Assembly: GCA_036270875.1 (NCBI GenBank)
Contig: DATBBR010000062.1
Span: 1-40,952 of the forward strand
DNA: 40,952 nucleotides
Reading direction: 5' to 3'
Source: Acidimicrobiales bacterium
Lineage (GTDB): Bacteria > Actinomycetota > Acidimicrobiia > Acidimicrobiales > AC-9
Numbering within the stretch: position 1 is the stretch's first letter; every line of letters starts with the position of its first letter. A model generated the notes under the pieces. That model saw only the letters and a list, made by a program, of their open reading frames with translations. It was not told the DNA's origin and did not search any database. The translations under genes and the position numbers were made by a program. Below, in pieces: positions 25,495-33,530 of the stretch.

Positions 25495-26766
25495 TCAGCG
25501 GCGCTCCTCGAGCGGCACGTAGTGGCGCTCGTCCTCGCCCGCGTAGAGCTGACGGGGACGGGCGATCTTGGAGTCCTGGTCCAGGAGCTCCGTCCAGTGG
25601 GACAGCCATCCCGAGGTCCGCGGGATGGCGAACAGCACCGGGAACATGTCGATCGGAAAGCCCATGGCCTGGTAGATCAGCCCCGAGTAGAAGTCGACGT
25701 TGGGATAGAGGCGACGAGACGTGAAGTACTCGTCGGACAGGGCCCGCTCCTCGAGCTTGAGGGCGATGTCGAGCAGCGGGTTCTTGCCCGTGACGTCGAA
25801 GACCTCGTCCGCCGTGCGCTTGATGATGCGAGCCCGGGGGTCGTAGTTCTTGTACACGCGGTGGCCGAAGCCCTGCAGGCGGCCCTCGCCGCGCTTGACG
25901 GCGGCGACGAAGTCGTCGACGTGGTCGATCGAGCCGATCTCGGTGAGCATGCGGATCACGGCCTCGTTGGCTCCACCGTGGCGGGGGCCGTAGAGCGCGG
26001 CGCAGGCGGCGGCGCAGGCCGAGTAGGGATCGGCGTGGGACGAGCCGACGACGCGCATCGCCGTCGTCGAGCAGTTCTGCTCGTGGTCGGCGTGGAGGAT
26101 GAACAACACGTCGAGGGCGTGGGCGAGGGCCGGGTTGGCGTCGAACCGGGGCTCGGCGATCTTCCACATCATGGACAAAAAGTTGGCGGCGAAGCCCAGC
26201 GAGTTGTCGGGGTAGACGAAGGGCATGCCGACGCTGAACCGGTGGGCGGCCGCGGCCAGGGTGGGCATCTTGGCGATGAGGCGGATGATCTGCTTGTCGC
26301 GGGACTCGGGGTCGAAGATGTCCTTGGCGTCGAGGTAGAAGGTCGAAAGGGCGGCGACCGCCGAGACCAGCATGCCCATGGGATGGGCGTCGTAGTGAAA
26401 GCCCTCGAGAAAGCGCTTGCGCACGTTCTCGTGGATGAACGTGTGGTGGGTGACCTCGCGCCGCCAGACGTCGAACTCCGCCGGCGTGGGCAGCTCGCCC
26501 TTCAGGAGGAGGTAGGCGACCTCCAGGTACGAGGAACGCTCGGCCAGCTCGTCGATGGGGTAGCCGCGGTACCTGAGGATGCCGGCCTCGCCGTCGAGGA
26601 ACGTGATGGCGCTCTGGCAGGCCGCCGTGGACGTGAACCCAGGATCGTAGAACCAGATGCCGGGCAGGAGCTTCGACCACGCCGCCGCCGAGATCCCGCC
26701 GTTCTCGATGGGGATCTCGACCGACTGGCCGTTGCGGTTGTCGGTGATGGTGACGCTCTCTGGCAC
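25495..26766 (-). CDS. gltA: Citrate synthase (hexameric type I)
   Basis: A 423-residue protein of normal length for the GltA type. Active-site segments are HADHEQNCSTTAMRVVGSSH, GPRHGGANEAVIRML (catalytic His), GFGHRVYKNYDPRA and NVDFYSGLIY (catalytic Asp). It condenses acetyl-CoA and oxaloacetate to citrate. The GTG at 26766 is preceded by a purine-rich AGAGGGA, and the preceding open frame lacks homology. A second, CBS-fused citrate synthase lies 0.5 kb upstream on the same strand, separated by a GNAT gene. This one looks like the main TCA enzyme. Confidence 0.96.
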   Translation of the reverse strand: MPESVTITDNRNGQSVEIPIENGGISAAAWSKLLPGIWFYDPGFTSTAACQSAITFLDGEAGILRYRGYPIDELAERSSYLEVAYLLLKGELPTPAEFDVWRREVTHHTFIHENVRKRFLEGFHYDAHPMGMLVSAVAALSTFYLDAKDIFDPESRDKQIIRLIAKMPTLAAAAHRFSVGMPFVYPDNSLGFAANFLSMMWKIAEPRFDANPALAHALDVLFILHADHEQNCSTTAMRVVGSSHADPYSACAAACAALYGPRHGGANEAVIRMLTEIGSIDHVDDFVAAVKRGEGRLQGFGHRVYKNYDPRARIIKRTADEVFDVTGKNPLLDIALKLEERALSDEYFTSRRLYPNVDFYSGLIYQAMGFPIDMFPVLFAIPRTSGWLSHWTELLDQDSKIARPRQLYAGEDERHYVPLEERR

Positions 26767-26802
26767 GAGTCGGTCCCTCTTCCTCTCGCCACCCCTCCGT
26801 CC

Positions 26803-26808
26803 ATAGTA
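26803..26808 (-). promoter_or_regulatory. -10 box of gltA
   Basis: TACTAT on the minus strand with TTCAGG about 17 bases upstream. The leader of about 30 bases contains the ribosome site, so gltA can be transcribed separately from the GNAT gene. Confidence 0.45.
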
Positions 26809-26831
26809 CGGCGGGCCCGAGGCCTCCTGAA

Positions 26832-27266
26832 TCAGGATCGGTGCCGGTAGACGTTGGTGTCCCGGGGCTCGAACCCCAGGCGGCGGTAGAGGCGGTTGGC
26901 CGCCTCCCGGGAGGGCCGGGACGTGAGATCGACGCTCCTGGCGCCGGCTGCGGCCGCCCGCCGGATGGCCTCCTCGTTGAGCGCCTCGCCGACGCCCCGC
27001 CCTCGGGCGCCGTCGTCGACCACCACGTCCTCGATCCACGCCCGCACCCCTGTCGGGATGCGGAAGACCACCAGGGTGAGCGTTCCCACGATCTCACCCG
27101 CCGGGAGCCGGGCGACGAGCAAGGTGGTCGCCGGAGACTCCACGATCTCGGCCAGCTCGGCCGGGCCCGGAGGCGGCGAGGACGACGACAGCTGGGGCAC
27201 CAGCCCGGCGAAGGCTTCGACCAGCTCGGCGGTGACCTCGGTCGCCGCCTCGACCCGCACCTCCAC
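26832..27266 (-). CDS. GNAT-family N-acetyltransferase
   Basis: A 144-residue single-domain acetyltransferase. The acetyl-CoA loop is VVVDDGARGRGVGEALN (the R/QxxGxG/A signature), preceded by WIEDV and followed by AANRLYRRLGFEPRDTNVYRH. It transfers an acetyl group from acetyl-CoA to an amine, and the substrate is unknown. Its GTG follows the stop of the CBS-citrate synthase gene with no gap (TAGGTG), so the two are surely co-transcribed. Sitting between two acetyl-CoA-consuming citrate synthases is suggestive but not proof of a link. Confidence 0.87.
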   Translation of the reverse strand: MEVRVEAATEVTAELVEAFAGLVPQLSSSSPPPGPAELAEIVESPATTLLVARLPAGEIVGTLTLVVFRIPTGVRAWIEDVVVDDGARGRGVGEALNEEAIRRAAAAGARSVDLTSRPSREAANRLYRRLGFEPRDTNVYRHRS

Positions 27267-28817
27267 CTACTCGGCGTCCGGTACGGGCTGCGGAGGCGGC
27301 GGTCCCGTGTAGTGCGCGCTCGGTCGAATGAGACGGTTGTCGGCGGCCTGCTCGAGGATGTGGGCGCACCAGCCGATCGTGCGGCTGCTGGCGAAGGTCG
27401 GGGTGAACAGCGATCTTGGCAGCCCACACTCGCTCATCACCACGCCGGCGTAGAACTCGACGTTGGTATAGAGCGACCGGCCCGGCTTGAGCTCGGCGAG
27501 GACGTCGACCACCGTCTGCTCGACCTGTCGGGCGAACGCCGCCAGCGGCCCGCCGAGGTCGAGTGCCACCCGCCGCAGCATGAGCGAACGGGGGTCGTCG
27601 GTCTTGTAGACGCGATGGCCGAAGCCCATGATCCGGCCGCCCCGCTGCACCACGTCACGGATGTAGGCGTCGGCGTTCTCGGGCCGGCCGATGGCGTCGA
27701 GCATGTCCAGGGCCCGACTGGGGGCGCCGCCGTGGAGCGGCCCGGAGAGGGCGCCGATGGCACCGACCACAGCGGCGCCCAGGTCGGCGCCGGTCGAGGT
27801 GATGACGCGAGCGGTGAAGGTCGACGAGTTGAACCCGTGGTCGATGGTGGAGATGAGGTACTTCTCGAGGGCCCGGGCCTTGGCCGGATCGGGCACCTCT
27901 CCCGTGAGCATGTAGAGATAGTTGGCCGCGTAGTCGAGCTCAGGATGCGGCTCGATAGGCTGCTGGCCCTCGCTGAGCCGGTAGAGCGCCATCACGAGCG
28001 TCGGGACCAACGCGCACAGCCGCATGGCCTCGTCCTCCAGCTCGGAGGCGCCGAGATCCAAGCTGGCCCGAAAGCCGAGCGAGCTGGCGGACAACGACAC
28101 CGCCGATCGCAGCGCGTCGAGCGCCACGAACCGGTCGCCGGCGGCGGCGATGGCGGGCAGCAGCGGACGCACCGAGTCGGGGATCGTGCGGCTGGCCCGC
28201 ACGCGCCGGCGGAGCTCCTCGCGCTGGCTGGCGGAGGGCAGCTCGCCGAAGAACACGAGGTGCCAGACGTCCTCGAGCGAACGCTTCTCGGCCAGCTCGA
28301 CGGCCGAGTACTGGCGGTAGTGATAGAAGCCCTCGAGGCCGCGGACGTCACCGATATCGGTCTCGGCGACGACGACACCCTCGAGACCCCTGGGGACATC
28401 GGTCACGGCCTGCTCGACGGGCCGGATCTGGGCGATGCGCATGAGGTCGCGCATCGAGAGCACACCGACGAGCTCGGCGTCCTCGACGACAGGGATGTGC
28501 CGGTACCCGTGCTCGGCCAGATTGCGCCAGGCCTCGGTGACCTCGACGTGGGGGGCGACGGTGTCGGGCCGCTCGGTCATCCACTCGGACACCTTGGTCA
28601 CGGACGCGTCGGCGCCCGAGCCGGCGAAGCGGACGAGGTCGCGCTCGGTCAGGATGCCGACCGGGCGTCGATCCTCGACCACGACGACCGATCCCAGCCG
28701 GTGCTCGGACATTCGCTCGGCCGCCTCGGCCACGCTCTCGCGCGGCGACGCCGTGATGGCGGGGCTGCTCATGACATCGGCGACGGTGCGAGTACGGGGT
28801 CCGGTGGCGTCGGTCAT
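27267..28817 (-). CDS. Citrate synthase-like enzyme fused to an N-terminal CBS pair
   Basis: A 516-residue fusion. Residues about 12-130 are two CBS motifs (VADVMSSPAITASP...RLGSVVVVEDRRPVGILTERDL and VSEWMTERPDTV...HIPVVEDAELVGVLSMRDL). From about 150 on it is a short CitA-type citrate or methylcitrate synthase: DHGFNSSTFTARV, ALSGPLHGGAPSRAL and GFGHRVYKTDDPRS. The usual NVDFY catalytic Asp reads NVEFYAG (GAG, Glu). CBS pairs bind adenine nucleotides, so allosteric control by energy state is likely. Citrate versus 2-methylcitrate cannot be told; no prp genes are nearby. The start is fixed by GAGGAGG before ATG 28817. No frameshift joins the parts. Confidence 0.9.
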   Translation of the reverse strand: MTDATGPRTRTVADVMSSPAITASPRESVAEAAERMSEHRLGSVVVVEDRRPVGILTERDLVRFAGSGADASVTKVSEWMTERPDTVAPHVEVTEAWRNLAEHGYRHIPVVEDAELVGVLSMRDLMRIAQIRPVEQAVTDVPRGLEGVVVAETDIGDVRGLEGFYHYRQYSAVELAEKRSLEDVWHLVFFGELPSASQREELRRRVRASRTIPDSVRPLLPAIAAAGDRFVALDALRSAVSLSASSLGFRASLDLGASELEDEAMRLCALVPTLVMALYRLSEGQQPIEPHPELDYAANYLYMLTGEVPDPAKARALEKYLISTIDHGFNSSTFTARVITSTGADLGAAVVGAIGALSGPLHGGAPSRALDMLDAIGRPENADAYIRDVVQRGGRIMGFGHRVYKTDDPRSLMLRRVALDLGGPLAAFARQVEQTVVDVLAELKPGRSLYTNVEFYAGVVMSECGLPRSLFTPTFASSRTIGWCAHILEQAADNRLIRPSAHYTGPPPPQPVPDAE

Positions 28818-28844
28818 GAGCCTCCTCTGCATGCCTCTCCAGCG

Positions 28845-28850
28845 AGTCTA
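28845..28850 (-). promoter_or_regulatory. -10 box of the CBS-citrate synthase gene
   Basis: TAGACT on the minus strand. The leader of about 25 bases holds the GAGGAGG ribosome site. Confidence 0.45.
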
Positions 28851-28890
28851 CGAGGTGCGTCTCGACCGGGGCCTCGGCGGGCGCGGGCGC

Positions 28891-28896
28891 TACGGT
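28891..28896 (+). promoter_or_regulatory. -10 box of the PAC2 gene
   Basis: TACGGT ends seven bases before the ATG at 28904, which makes the GTG at 28895 (inside the box) unlikely as a start. Confidence 0.5.
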
Positions 28897-28903
28897 GGAA
28901 CGG

Positions 28904-29749
28904 ATGGACGCGCTGCGCTGGAGCGACCGCCCAAAGCTCCGCCGCCCGGTCCTGGTGGCGGCCTTCGAGGGGTGGAACGACGCCGCCGACGCCGCCACCA
29001 CGGCCGCCCGGTACCTGGCGCGGTCCTGGTCGGCGCGGCCGTTCGCCGACCTGGATCCTGAGGAGTTCTTCGACTTCACCGCCACCCGCCCGCAGGTCCG
29101 CCTCGACGAAGGGACCGTCAGGCACATCGAGTGGCCGGCGAACACCTTCGCCTCCGCTGCCCTGCCGGGCCGGTCGCGCGACGTCGTGTTCCTCCACGGC
29201 ACCGAGCCCCAGCTGCGGTGGAGGACGTTCAGCGAGGTGCTCGCCAACACGGCCAGGGAGCTCGGCGTCGAGCTGGTCGTCACCCTCGGGGCGCTGCTGG
29301 CCGACGTGGCCCACAGCCGGCCCGTTCGGGTGACGGGAAGCGCGGCGGATCCTCAGCTCGTGGCCCGTCTCGGGCTGCGCCGCTCGGGCTACGAGGGCCC
29401 CACGGGGATCGTCGGGGTCCTGCACGACAACCTTTTCCAGGCCGGCGTCCCCTCGGCGTCGCTGTGGGCGACCGTCCCCCACTACGTGGGCCAGACGCCG
29501 TCGCCCAAGGCCACGCTGGCCCTGGTCGAGCGCACCGCGTCCCTGCTGGGCGCGGGCATCGAGCCGGTCGATCTCCAGATCGCCTCCTCGGCCTACGAGC
29601 GACAGGTCACCGAGCTGGTCGAGGCCGACGACGAGGCGGCCGCGTACGTGGCCCAGCTGGAGCAGGCCGACGACGAGGAGGACGAGATGCCCTCCGGCGA
29701 CGCCCTGGCGGCCGAGGTGGAGCGCTACTTGCGCGATCACGGCGACTGA
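28904..29749 (+). CDS. PAC2-family (proteasome assembly chaperone-like) protein
   Basis: About 281 residues. The opening PVLVAAFEGWNDAADAATTA and the central VTLGALLADVAHSRPVRVTGSA and YVGQTPSPKATLALVERTA are typical of actinobacterial PAC2 (DUF75) proteins. The fold resembles the eukaryotic proteasome chaperone PAC2, but the role in bacteria is unsettled. The C-terminus is acidic and helical (EADDEAAAYVAQLEQADDEE). No proteasome, Pup or Mpa gene is in the window. Divergent from the CBS-citrate synthase gene and convergent with the amidase. Confidence 0.86.
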   Translation: MDALRWSDRPKLRRPVLVAAFEGWNDAADAATTAARYLARSWSARPFADLDPEEFFDFTATRPQVRLDEGTVRHIEWPANTFASAALPGRSRDVVFLHGTEPQLRWRTFSEVLANTARELGVELVVTLGALLADVAHSRPVRVTGSAADPQLVARLGLRRSGYEGPTGIVGVLHDNLFQAGVPSASLWATVPHYVGQTPSPKATLALVERTASLLGAGIEPVDLQIASSAYERQVTELVEADDEAAAYVAQLEQADDEEDEMPSGDALAAEVERYLRDHGD

Positions 29750-29778
29750 TCCGGAGTCGTCTCGTTCCCTCGTCTCGT

Positions 29779-29818
29779 CGAAAGCGGGCGAGGCGCTTGG
29801 GCGCGGTGCCCACTTTCG
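29779..29818. terminator. Hairpin between convergent PAC2 and amidase genes
   Basis: CGAAAG plus GGGC (29779-29789) pairs with GCCC plus CTTTCG (29808-29818), with one mismatch. It can serve both directions. Confidence 0.5.
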
Positions 29819-29837
29819 CCCCGCCGTGCAGCAGCGC

Positions 29838-31247
29838 TCAGGCCGAGCGGGCGAAGGGCCGGGGCGCCACCCGGGTCCACGGCCGGACCTGCTCGTAGAT
29901 GCGGGCCAGGCGCAGGACGGTGGCGTCGGCGTGGCGGCGGCCCATGACCTGGAGGCCCACGGGCAGCCCGGCCTCGGTGGGCGCCGACGGCACCGACACG
30001 GCAGGGTTCCAGCACAGGTTCCCCACCATCGTGAAGGGCACCACCATGGCGGGGTGGACCTTCTCGCCGGCGATCTCGGTCGGCATCGGTCCTGCGGCGG
30101 CGAAGGCGGGCACCGCGGTGGCCGGGGTGAGCAGCACGTCGACGTCCCTGAAGATGGCGGCGACCTCCTCCTCCAGTTGGGCTCGCCGCCGCAGGATGCG
30201 CGCGTACCGTGGCATGGCGACGTCGGCGGTGGCGTCGAGGGCCAGGCGGGTGAGCGGGTCCATGTCCTCCACCTGCTCGGGGTACATGCCCTCCTCGAGG
30301 TCCATCCACAGGTCGCCGGCACCGGACGTCAGCCAGGTCCGCACCGGATCGGTCAGCGTCACTGGACGGTCCACCAGCTCGAGCCCGGCTGCCTCCGCCA
30401 GGGCGAGGGCGGCGGACTCGGTGAGCTCGGTGACTTCCGGCTCGACCACGGCGAAGCCGAGGTCGGGTGACCACGCCGCCCGCAGGCCGACAACGTCCAG
30501 CTCCTCGATGGCCCGCTCGAAGACGACGCCGGCGGGCGGCAACGAGACCCGGTCGCGATCGTCGGGCCCCGCGGCCACGTCAAGGTGACGGGCGGCGTCG
30601 GCAACGGTCGTCGTGAGCGCGCCGGGACAGGTCGTCTGGGAAGGGGCAGCGTCGGGATGGGGGATGCGGCCGTAGCTGGCCTTGAACCCGACCAGCCCGC
30701 TGAAGGCGGCGGGGATGCGCGTCGAGCCGCCGCCGTCGCTGGCGGTGCAGAAGGGGACCAGCCCGGCGGCGACGGCAGCCGCCGAACCGCCGCTCGACCC
30801 GCCGGGCGTCCGCTCGAGGTCCCACGGGTTCGCCGTCGTCCCCCAGGCCCGGGTGCTCGTGAAGCACACGGTGCCGAACTCCGGTGTCGCCGTCTTTCCC
30901 ACCGGCACGGCGCCGGCGGCGCGCAGCCGGCGAACGTGGACCGAGTCCGCTGTCACCGGCGGCCTGCCCTTGAAGAGCAGCGAGCCGTACGAGGTGGGCA
31001 TGCCCGCGCAGTTCTCGAGGTCCTTCACGCCAAAGGGCACGCCGGCGAGGGGACCGGGGTCCTCGCCCCGCGCCCGGCGGGCGTCGACCTCCTCGGCGGC
31101 CTGGCGGGCCAGGTCCAGGTCGAGGTGGACGAAGGCGTTGAGCTTGTCGTCAGCGGCGCCGATGGCGGCGGCGTGCTGGTCGAGGACCTCGGTGGCCGTC
31201 CGCTCGCCCCTGCGCACTGCGTCGGCCAGGTTCACCACGGTCTCCAT
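29838..31247 (-). CDS. Amidase-signature-family amidase
   Basis: A 469-residue enzyme with the Ser-cisSer-Lys triad: Lys in GVPFGVKDLENCAG, the first Ser in TPGGSSGGSAAAVAAG, and the nucleophile Ser in DGGGSTRIPA. The family hydrolyses amides such as arylalkyl amides, nitrile-pathway amides or Glu-tRNA(Gln) intermediates. There is no gatB or gatC partner here and the C-terminus resembles stand-alone amidases, so I do not call it GatA. Substrate unknown. A TAGCGT box ends seven bases before ATG 31247, ruling out the longer frame to 31697. Confidence 0.92.
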   Translation of the reverse strand: METVVNLADAVRRGERTATEVLDQHAAAIGAADDKLNAFVHLDLDLARQAAEEVDARRARGEDPGPLAGVPFGVKDLENCAGMPTSYGSLLFKGRPPVTADSVHVRRLRAAGAVPVGKTATPEFGTVCFTSTRAWGTTANPWDLERTPGGSSGGSAAAVAAGLVPFCTASDGGGSTRIPAAFSGLVGFKASYGRIPHPDAAPSQTTCPGALTTTVADAARHLDVAAGPDDRDRVSLPPAGVVFERAIEELDVVGLRAAWSPDLGFAVVEPEVTELTESAALALAEAAGLELVDRPVTLTDPVRTWLTSGAGDLWMDLEEGMYPEQVEDMDPLTRLALDATADVAMPRYARILRRRAQLEEEVAAIFRDVDVLLTPATAVPAFAAAGPMPTEIAGEKVHPAMVVPFTMVGNLCWNPAVSVPSAPTEAGLPVGLQVMGRRHADATVLRLARIYEQVRPWTRVAPRPFARSA

Positions 31248-31254
31248 GGCGGCA

Positions 31255-31301
31255 ACGCTACTGGCCGGCCCGGAGACCGGCCCGGGAGGGGGCCCTAGGG
31301 T
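31255..31301. promoter_or_regulatory. Divergent -10 boxes for amidase and the orphan gene
   Basis: In a 60-bp spacer the minus strand has TAGCGT (31260-31255), seven bases before the amidase ATG. The plus strand has TAGGGT (31296-31301), six bases before the ATG at 31308. Both have leaderless spacing. Confidence 0.5.
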
Positions 31302-31307
31302 GACGGG

Positions 31308-31781
31308 ATGGCGCCGCTGGTGGCCAGCTGTGTCTGGGACGTCACACCGGAGCTGGTGGTCGCCCTCGACGACCGCTTCGGCGAGTCGACCGACGCCTAC
31401 GTGAACGGGTCCCAGGTCTGGTTGCGCGACGACGGTCCCCGTGGGGTGACCCTGGAGTGGCGTCTTCACCCCGTCGCCGGGTACCAGCGCCCACCGGGGG
31501 TCGACACCTACTCGGTCTTCCCGACCGTGGCCCTGGCGGTGGCTACGGGCGCGCAGCCACCGGCTCTGCCCGAGTCGCTGTGGGACGGGCTGGAGGCGTT
31601 CGCCGCCTACGGCGACGAGCTGGAGCCCGCGCCGCTCGGCCGCGCAGGCGCCGAATCCATCGGGATCACGCCCCGCGCGGTCGGCCTCGTCGACCACGGC
31701 GCCATCGGCGACGCGTGGGAGCGGAGCCGGGGTCAGCTGTCGGTCGTGACCCTGCTGCTCGAGCAGCTGGAGACCAGATAG
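31308..31781 (+). CDS. Conserved-looking protein of unknown function
   Basis: A 157-residue soluble protein that I do not recognise. It begins MAPLVASCVWDVTPELVVAL and has an alternating hydrophobic pattern (VWLRDDGPRGVTLEWRLHPV), which suggests an alpha/beta fold. No metal motif, signal or membrane helix is seen. Third-position GC and the precisely placed TAGGGT box support a real gene. It runs toward the Nudix gene with six bases between stops. Confidence 0.7.
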   Translation: MAPLVASCVWDVTPELVVALDDRFGESTDAYVNGSQVWLRDDGPRGVTLEWRLHPVAGYQRPPGVDTYSVFPTVALAVATGAQPPALPESLWDGLEAFAAYGDELEPAPLGRAGAESIGITPRAVGLVDHGAIGDAWERSRGQLSVVTLLLEQLETR

Positions 31782-31787
31782 GTCGTG

Positions 31788-32465
31788 CTACTCGGCGCCG
31801 CGCCAAGTGGGCTGGCGGGGCTGGTCGAACAGCACCTCGACGGGCTCGCCCCGTATGGCCGCGAACACGTGCTTGGACCAGTTCTCGGCTCCAGCGAGGG
31901 GCTGGGGCAGGCGCTCCTCGGAGAACCACCCAACGTCGGCGCACTCGAGGGGGTGGGGGCGCAGCTCGCCTCCGAGGACCCGGCAGTGGAAGATCAGCGA
32001 GTAGAGCGGCACGCGGGTGAAGCCCTGCCGCAGACCGTCGAGCACCGCGATGAGGCGCAAGGGCTCGACCTCCATTCCCGTCTCCTCGAGCACCTCCTTG
32101 ACCACCACCTCCGACGCCGAGTACCCGACGTCCGCCCAGCCGGTCGGATAGAGCCACACGCCCGAGTCGGCCCGCTTCACCAGGAGCAGCTCACCCTGCT
32201 CGTTGCCGACCACGGCGCCCACGGCGACCTTTGGCGTGACGTAACCGGCGACGCCCTCGCCCACCGCGTCGAGCCACTCCGCCACCACAGTGGCGGCGTC
32301 GGCTTCCGCGCTGGCGGCGACGCGGATGTCGGCCGCGACCTTCAGCACCTCCTCGAAGCGCTCCTGCTCGTAGAGATTCTCGGTGAAGCCGAGGCCCGTC
32401 CGGGCGATGGCCGAGAGGCTCTCGCTCCAGCGGATCAGGTCACGGGATGACAGCCGGTCGGCCAC
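31788..32465 (-). CDS. Nudix hydrolase with N-terminal helical Nudix_hydro_N domain
   Basis: About 225 residues. The first 65 or so (RDLIRWSESLSAIARTGLGF) match the helical domain found before Nudix domains of the Bacillus YjhB/CDP-choline pyrophosphatase kind. The Nudix box reads GWADVGYSASEVVVKEVLEE, then TG. The EExxEE metal core is kept, with Tyr for the first Glu and Lys for Arg, as usual for this subgroup. It should cleave a nucleoside diphosphate linked to another group. A TAGGTT box seven bases before GTG 32465 fixes the start. Confidence 0.88.
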   Translation of the reverse strand: MADRLSSRDLIRWSESLSAIARTGLGFTENLYEQERFEEVLKVAADIRVAASAEADAATVVAEWLDAVGEGVAGYVTPKVAVGAVVGNEQGELLLVKRADSGVWLYPTGWADVGYSASEVVVKEVLEETGMEVEPLRLIAVLDGLRQGFTRVPLYSLIFHCRVLGGELRPHPLECADVGWFSEERLPQPLAGAENWSKHVFAAIRGEPVEVLFDQPRQPTWRGAE

Positions 32466-32472
32466 CTCCGCG

Positions 32473-32478
32473 AACCTA
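32473..32478 (-). promoter_or_regulatory. -10 box of the Nudix gene
   Basis: TAGGTT on the minus strand ends seven bases before GTG 32465. It lies between the stop of the upstream 153-residue gene and the Nudix start. Confidence 0.45.
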
Positions 32479-32490
32479 GTACCGGTCGGA

Positions 32491-32952
32491 TCACGAACCG
32501 CTCCCGTGGCGGCGCCGGTGGGCCATGGCCTTGGCCGCCCCCCAGGCCAGCCCCACCTCGACGAGGTCGGGGTCGACGTCGCCCAGCGACGCCGGCGCCA
32601 GGTCGTAGTCGTCCTCCGGAAAGCTGGACTCGGCGAACGCGTCGCGCCGCACGGGCGGTATCCCGGCGGCGCGCAGCACCTCGGTGGGGTACCGCACCGC
32701 CTGGCGGAGCAGGCTGAGGGGCGTCGTCGACTGGGCGTCGATGTCGGTCTCGAGGAGTGCCCTGATGCCGGCGGCGACCTCGGTCTGCGCTCGTCGGCCG
32801 GCATCTGCCGCCGCCGTCATCACCTCGTCGCCCGCCGCGCCGTTGTACTCGAGGAGTCGTCGCTCGACGCAGCGCTCGACCCAAGCCGGCACGGCCGCCT
32901 CGATGCCGTCGAACAGGGCCTGGGCATGCTCCTCCATGGCCTCATGTTGCAT
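32491..32952 (-). CDS. Acidic helical protein of unknown function
   Basis: A 153-residue protein, mostly helical by residue pattern, that I do not recognise. It starts MQHEAMEEHAQALFDGIEAA and has a conserved-looking centre (SLLRQAVRYPTEVLRAAGIPPV) and an acidic stretch (FPEDDYDLAPASLGDVDPD). No catalytic or binding motif is clear. An ATG at 32937 is an alternative start. It lies upstream of the Nudix gene on the same strand, 25 bases apart, but the Nudix gene has its own promoter box. Confidence 0.68.
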   Translation of the reverse strand: MQHEAMEEHAQALFDGIEAAVPAWVERCVERRLLEYNGAAGDEVMTAAADAGRRAQTEVAAGIRALLETDIDAQSTTPLSLLRQAVRYPTEVLRAAGIPPVRRDAFAESSFPEDDYDLAPASLGDVDPDLVEVGLAWGAAKAMAHRRRHGSGS

Positions 32953-32999
32953 GCTGGCGGGGTGCGGCCCAAGCCGGTCACCCCGGGATCGCTGGGCCG

Positions 33000-33281
33000 G
33001 TGAGGATCAGAGCCCTCTCGGTCTTCGAGGGCGTCGTCTACCACTGCCACGCCGTCGAGCTCTCGAACCCGTGCCGGCCCACGCTCGAGGTCGACGCCGT
33101 CACCCGTCCCGGCGATCTCGACGTCGGCCCGCTCCTTGTCACCTTGGCCGAGTACGTCCGAATGGTCGGCGCCGACACGGCCCGTCGCTGCGCCCCGCGC
33201 CTCCGCGACCAAGGTCGCCTGGTCGAGCACCTCGGCGTGACCCACCTTGCCTTCCCGACCTGGACGGTTTGCGAGGACTGA
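33000..33281 (+). CDS. Small protein of unknown function
   Basis: A 93-residue frame with strong third-position GC, which supports coding. It begins GTG (MRIRALSVFEGVVYHCHAVEL). It contains four cysteines and several histidines, but no CxxC pair. No ribosome site or TANNNT box precedes the GTG, so the start is doubtful. It converges with the NIL-domain gene nine bases away. I recognise no family. Confidence 0.5.
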   Translation: MRIRALSVFEGVVYHCHAVELSNPCRPTLEVDAVTRPGDLDVGPLLVTLAEYVRMVGADTARRCAPRLRDQGRLVEHLGVTHLAFPTWTVCED

Positions 33282-33290
33282 GGCAGAGAG

Positions 33291-33530
33291 TCAGCTCTCG
33301 ACCACGTCGCCCAGCAGATCGACCTGCACGCCCTCGTCGCGCAACCAGGCGATGGCGCGATCGATCGCCGCGGGCTCGCCGGCCAGCTCGCAGACGATCC
33401 AGCCGACGTTGCCCTCGACGCTGGCCCGGCGGATGTTGGGGACCACGTCGCGCTCGCGTGCCAGCCGAGCGACGATCGGCTGGGTGATGAGGTGCTCGGG
33501 AAAGGTGAGCTTGATCTTGGCGCCGATCAC
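33291..33530 (-). CDS. Stand-alone NIL-domain protein
   Basis: A 79-residue protein that is essentially one NIL (ACT-like) domain: IGAKIKLTFPEHLITQPIVA, then NIRRASVEGNVGWIVCELAG and an amphipathic end. NIL domains end methionine ABC-transporter ATPases and accompany some ferredoxin-type sulfur proteins, so a methionine- or sulfur-linked regulatory role is possible. GTG 33530 overlaps the larE stop by four bases (GTGA), so it is the last gene of hemQ-larE-NIL. The larger frame to 34160 is an antisense-type extension through larE. Confidence 0.8.
   Translation of the reverse strand: MIGAKIKLTFPEHLITQPIVARLARERDVVPNIRRASVEGNVGWIVCELAGEPAAIDRAIAWLRDEGVQVDLLGDVVES

Noticed and set aside
26841-29333. 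An 830-codon plus-strand open frame across the GNAT and CBS-citrate synthase genes
   Set aside because: It crosses several well-supported genes on the other strand and runs into PAC2 in another frame.
29838-31247. GatA subunit of the tRNA amidotransferase
   Set aside because: No gatB or gatC is adjacent and the C-terminal part resembles stand-alone amidases.
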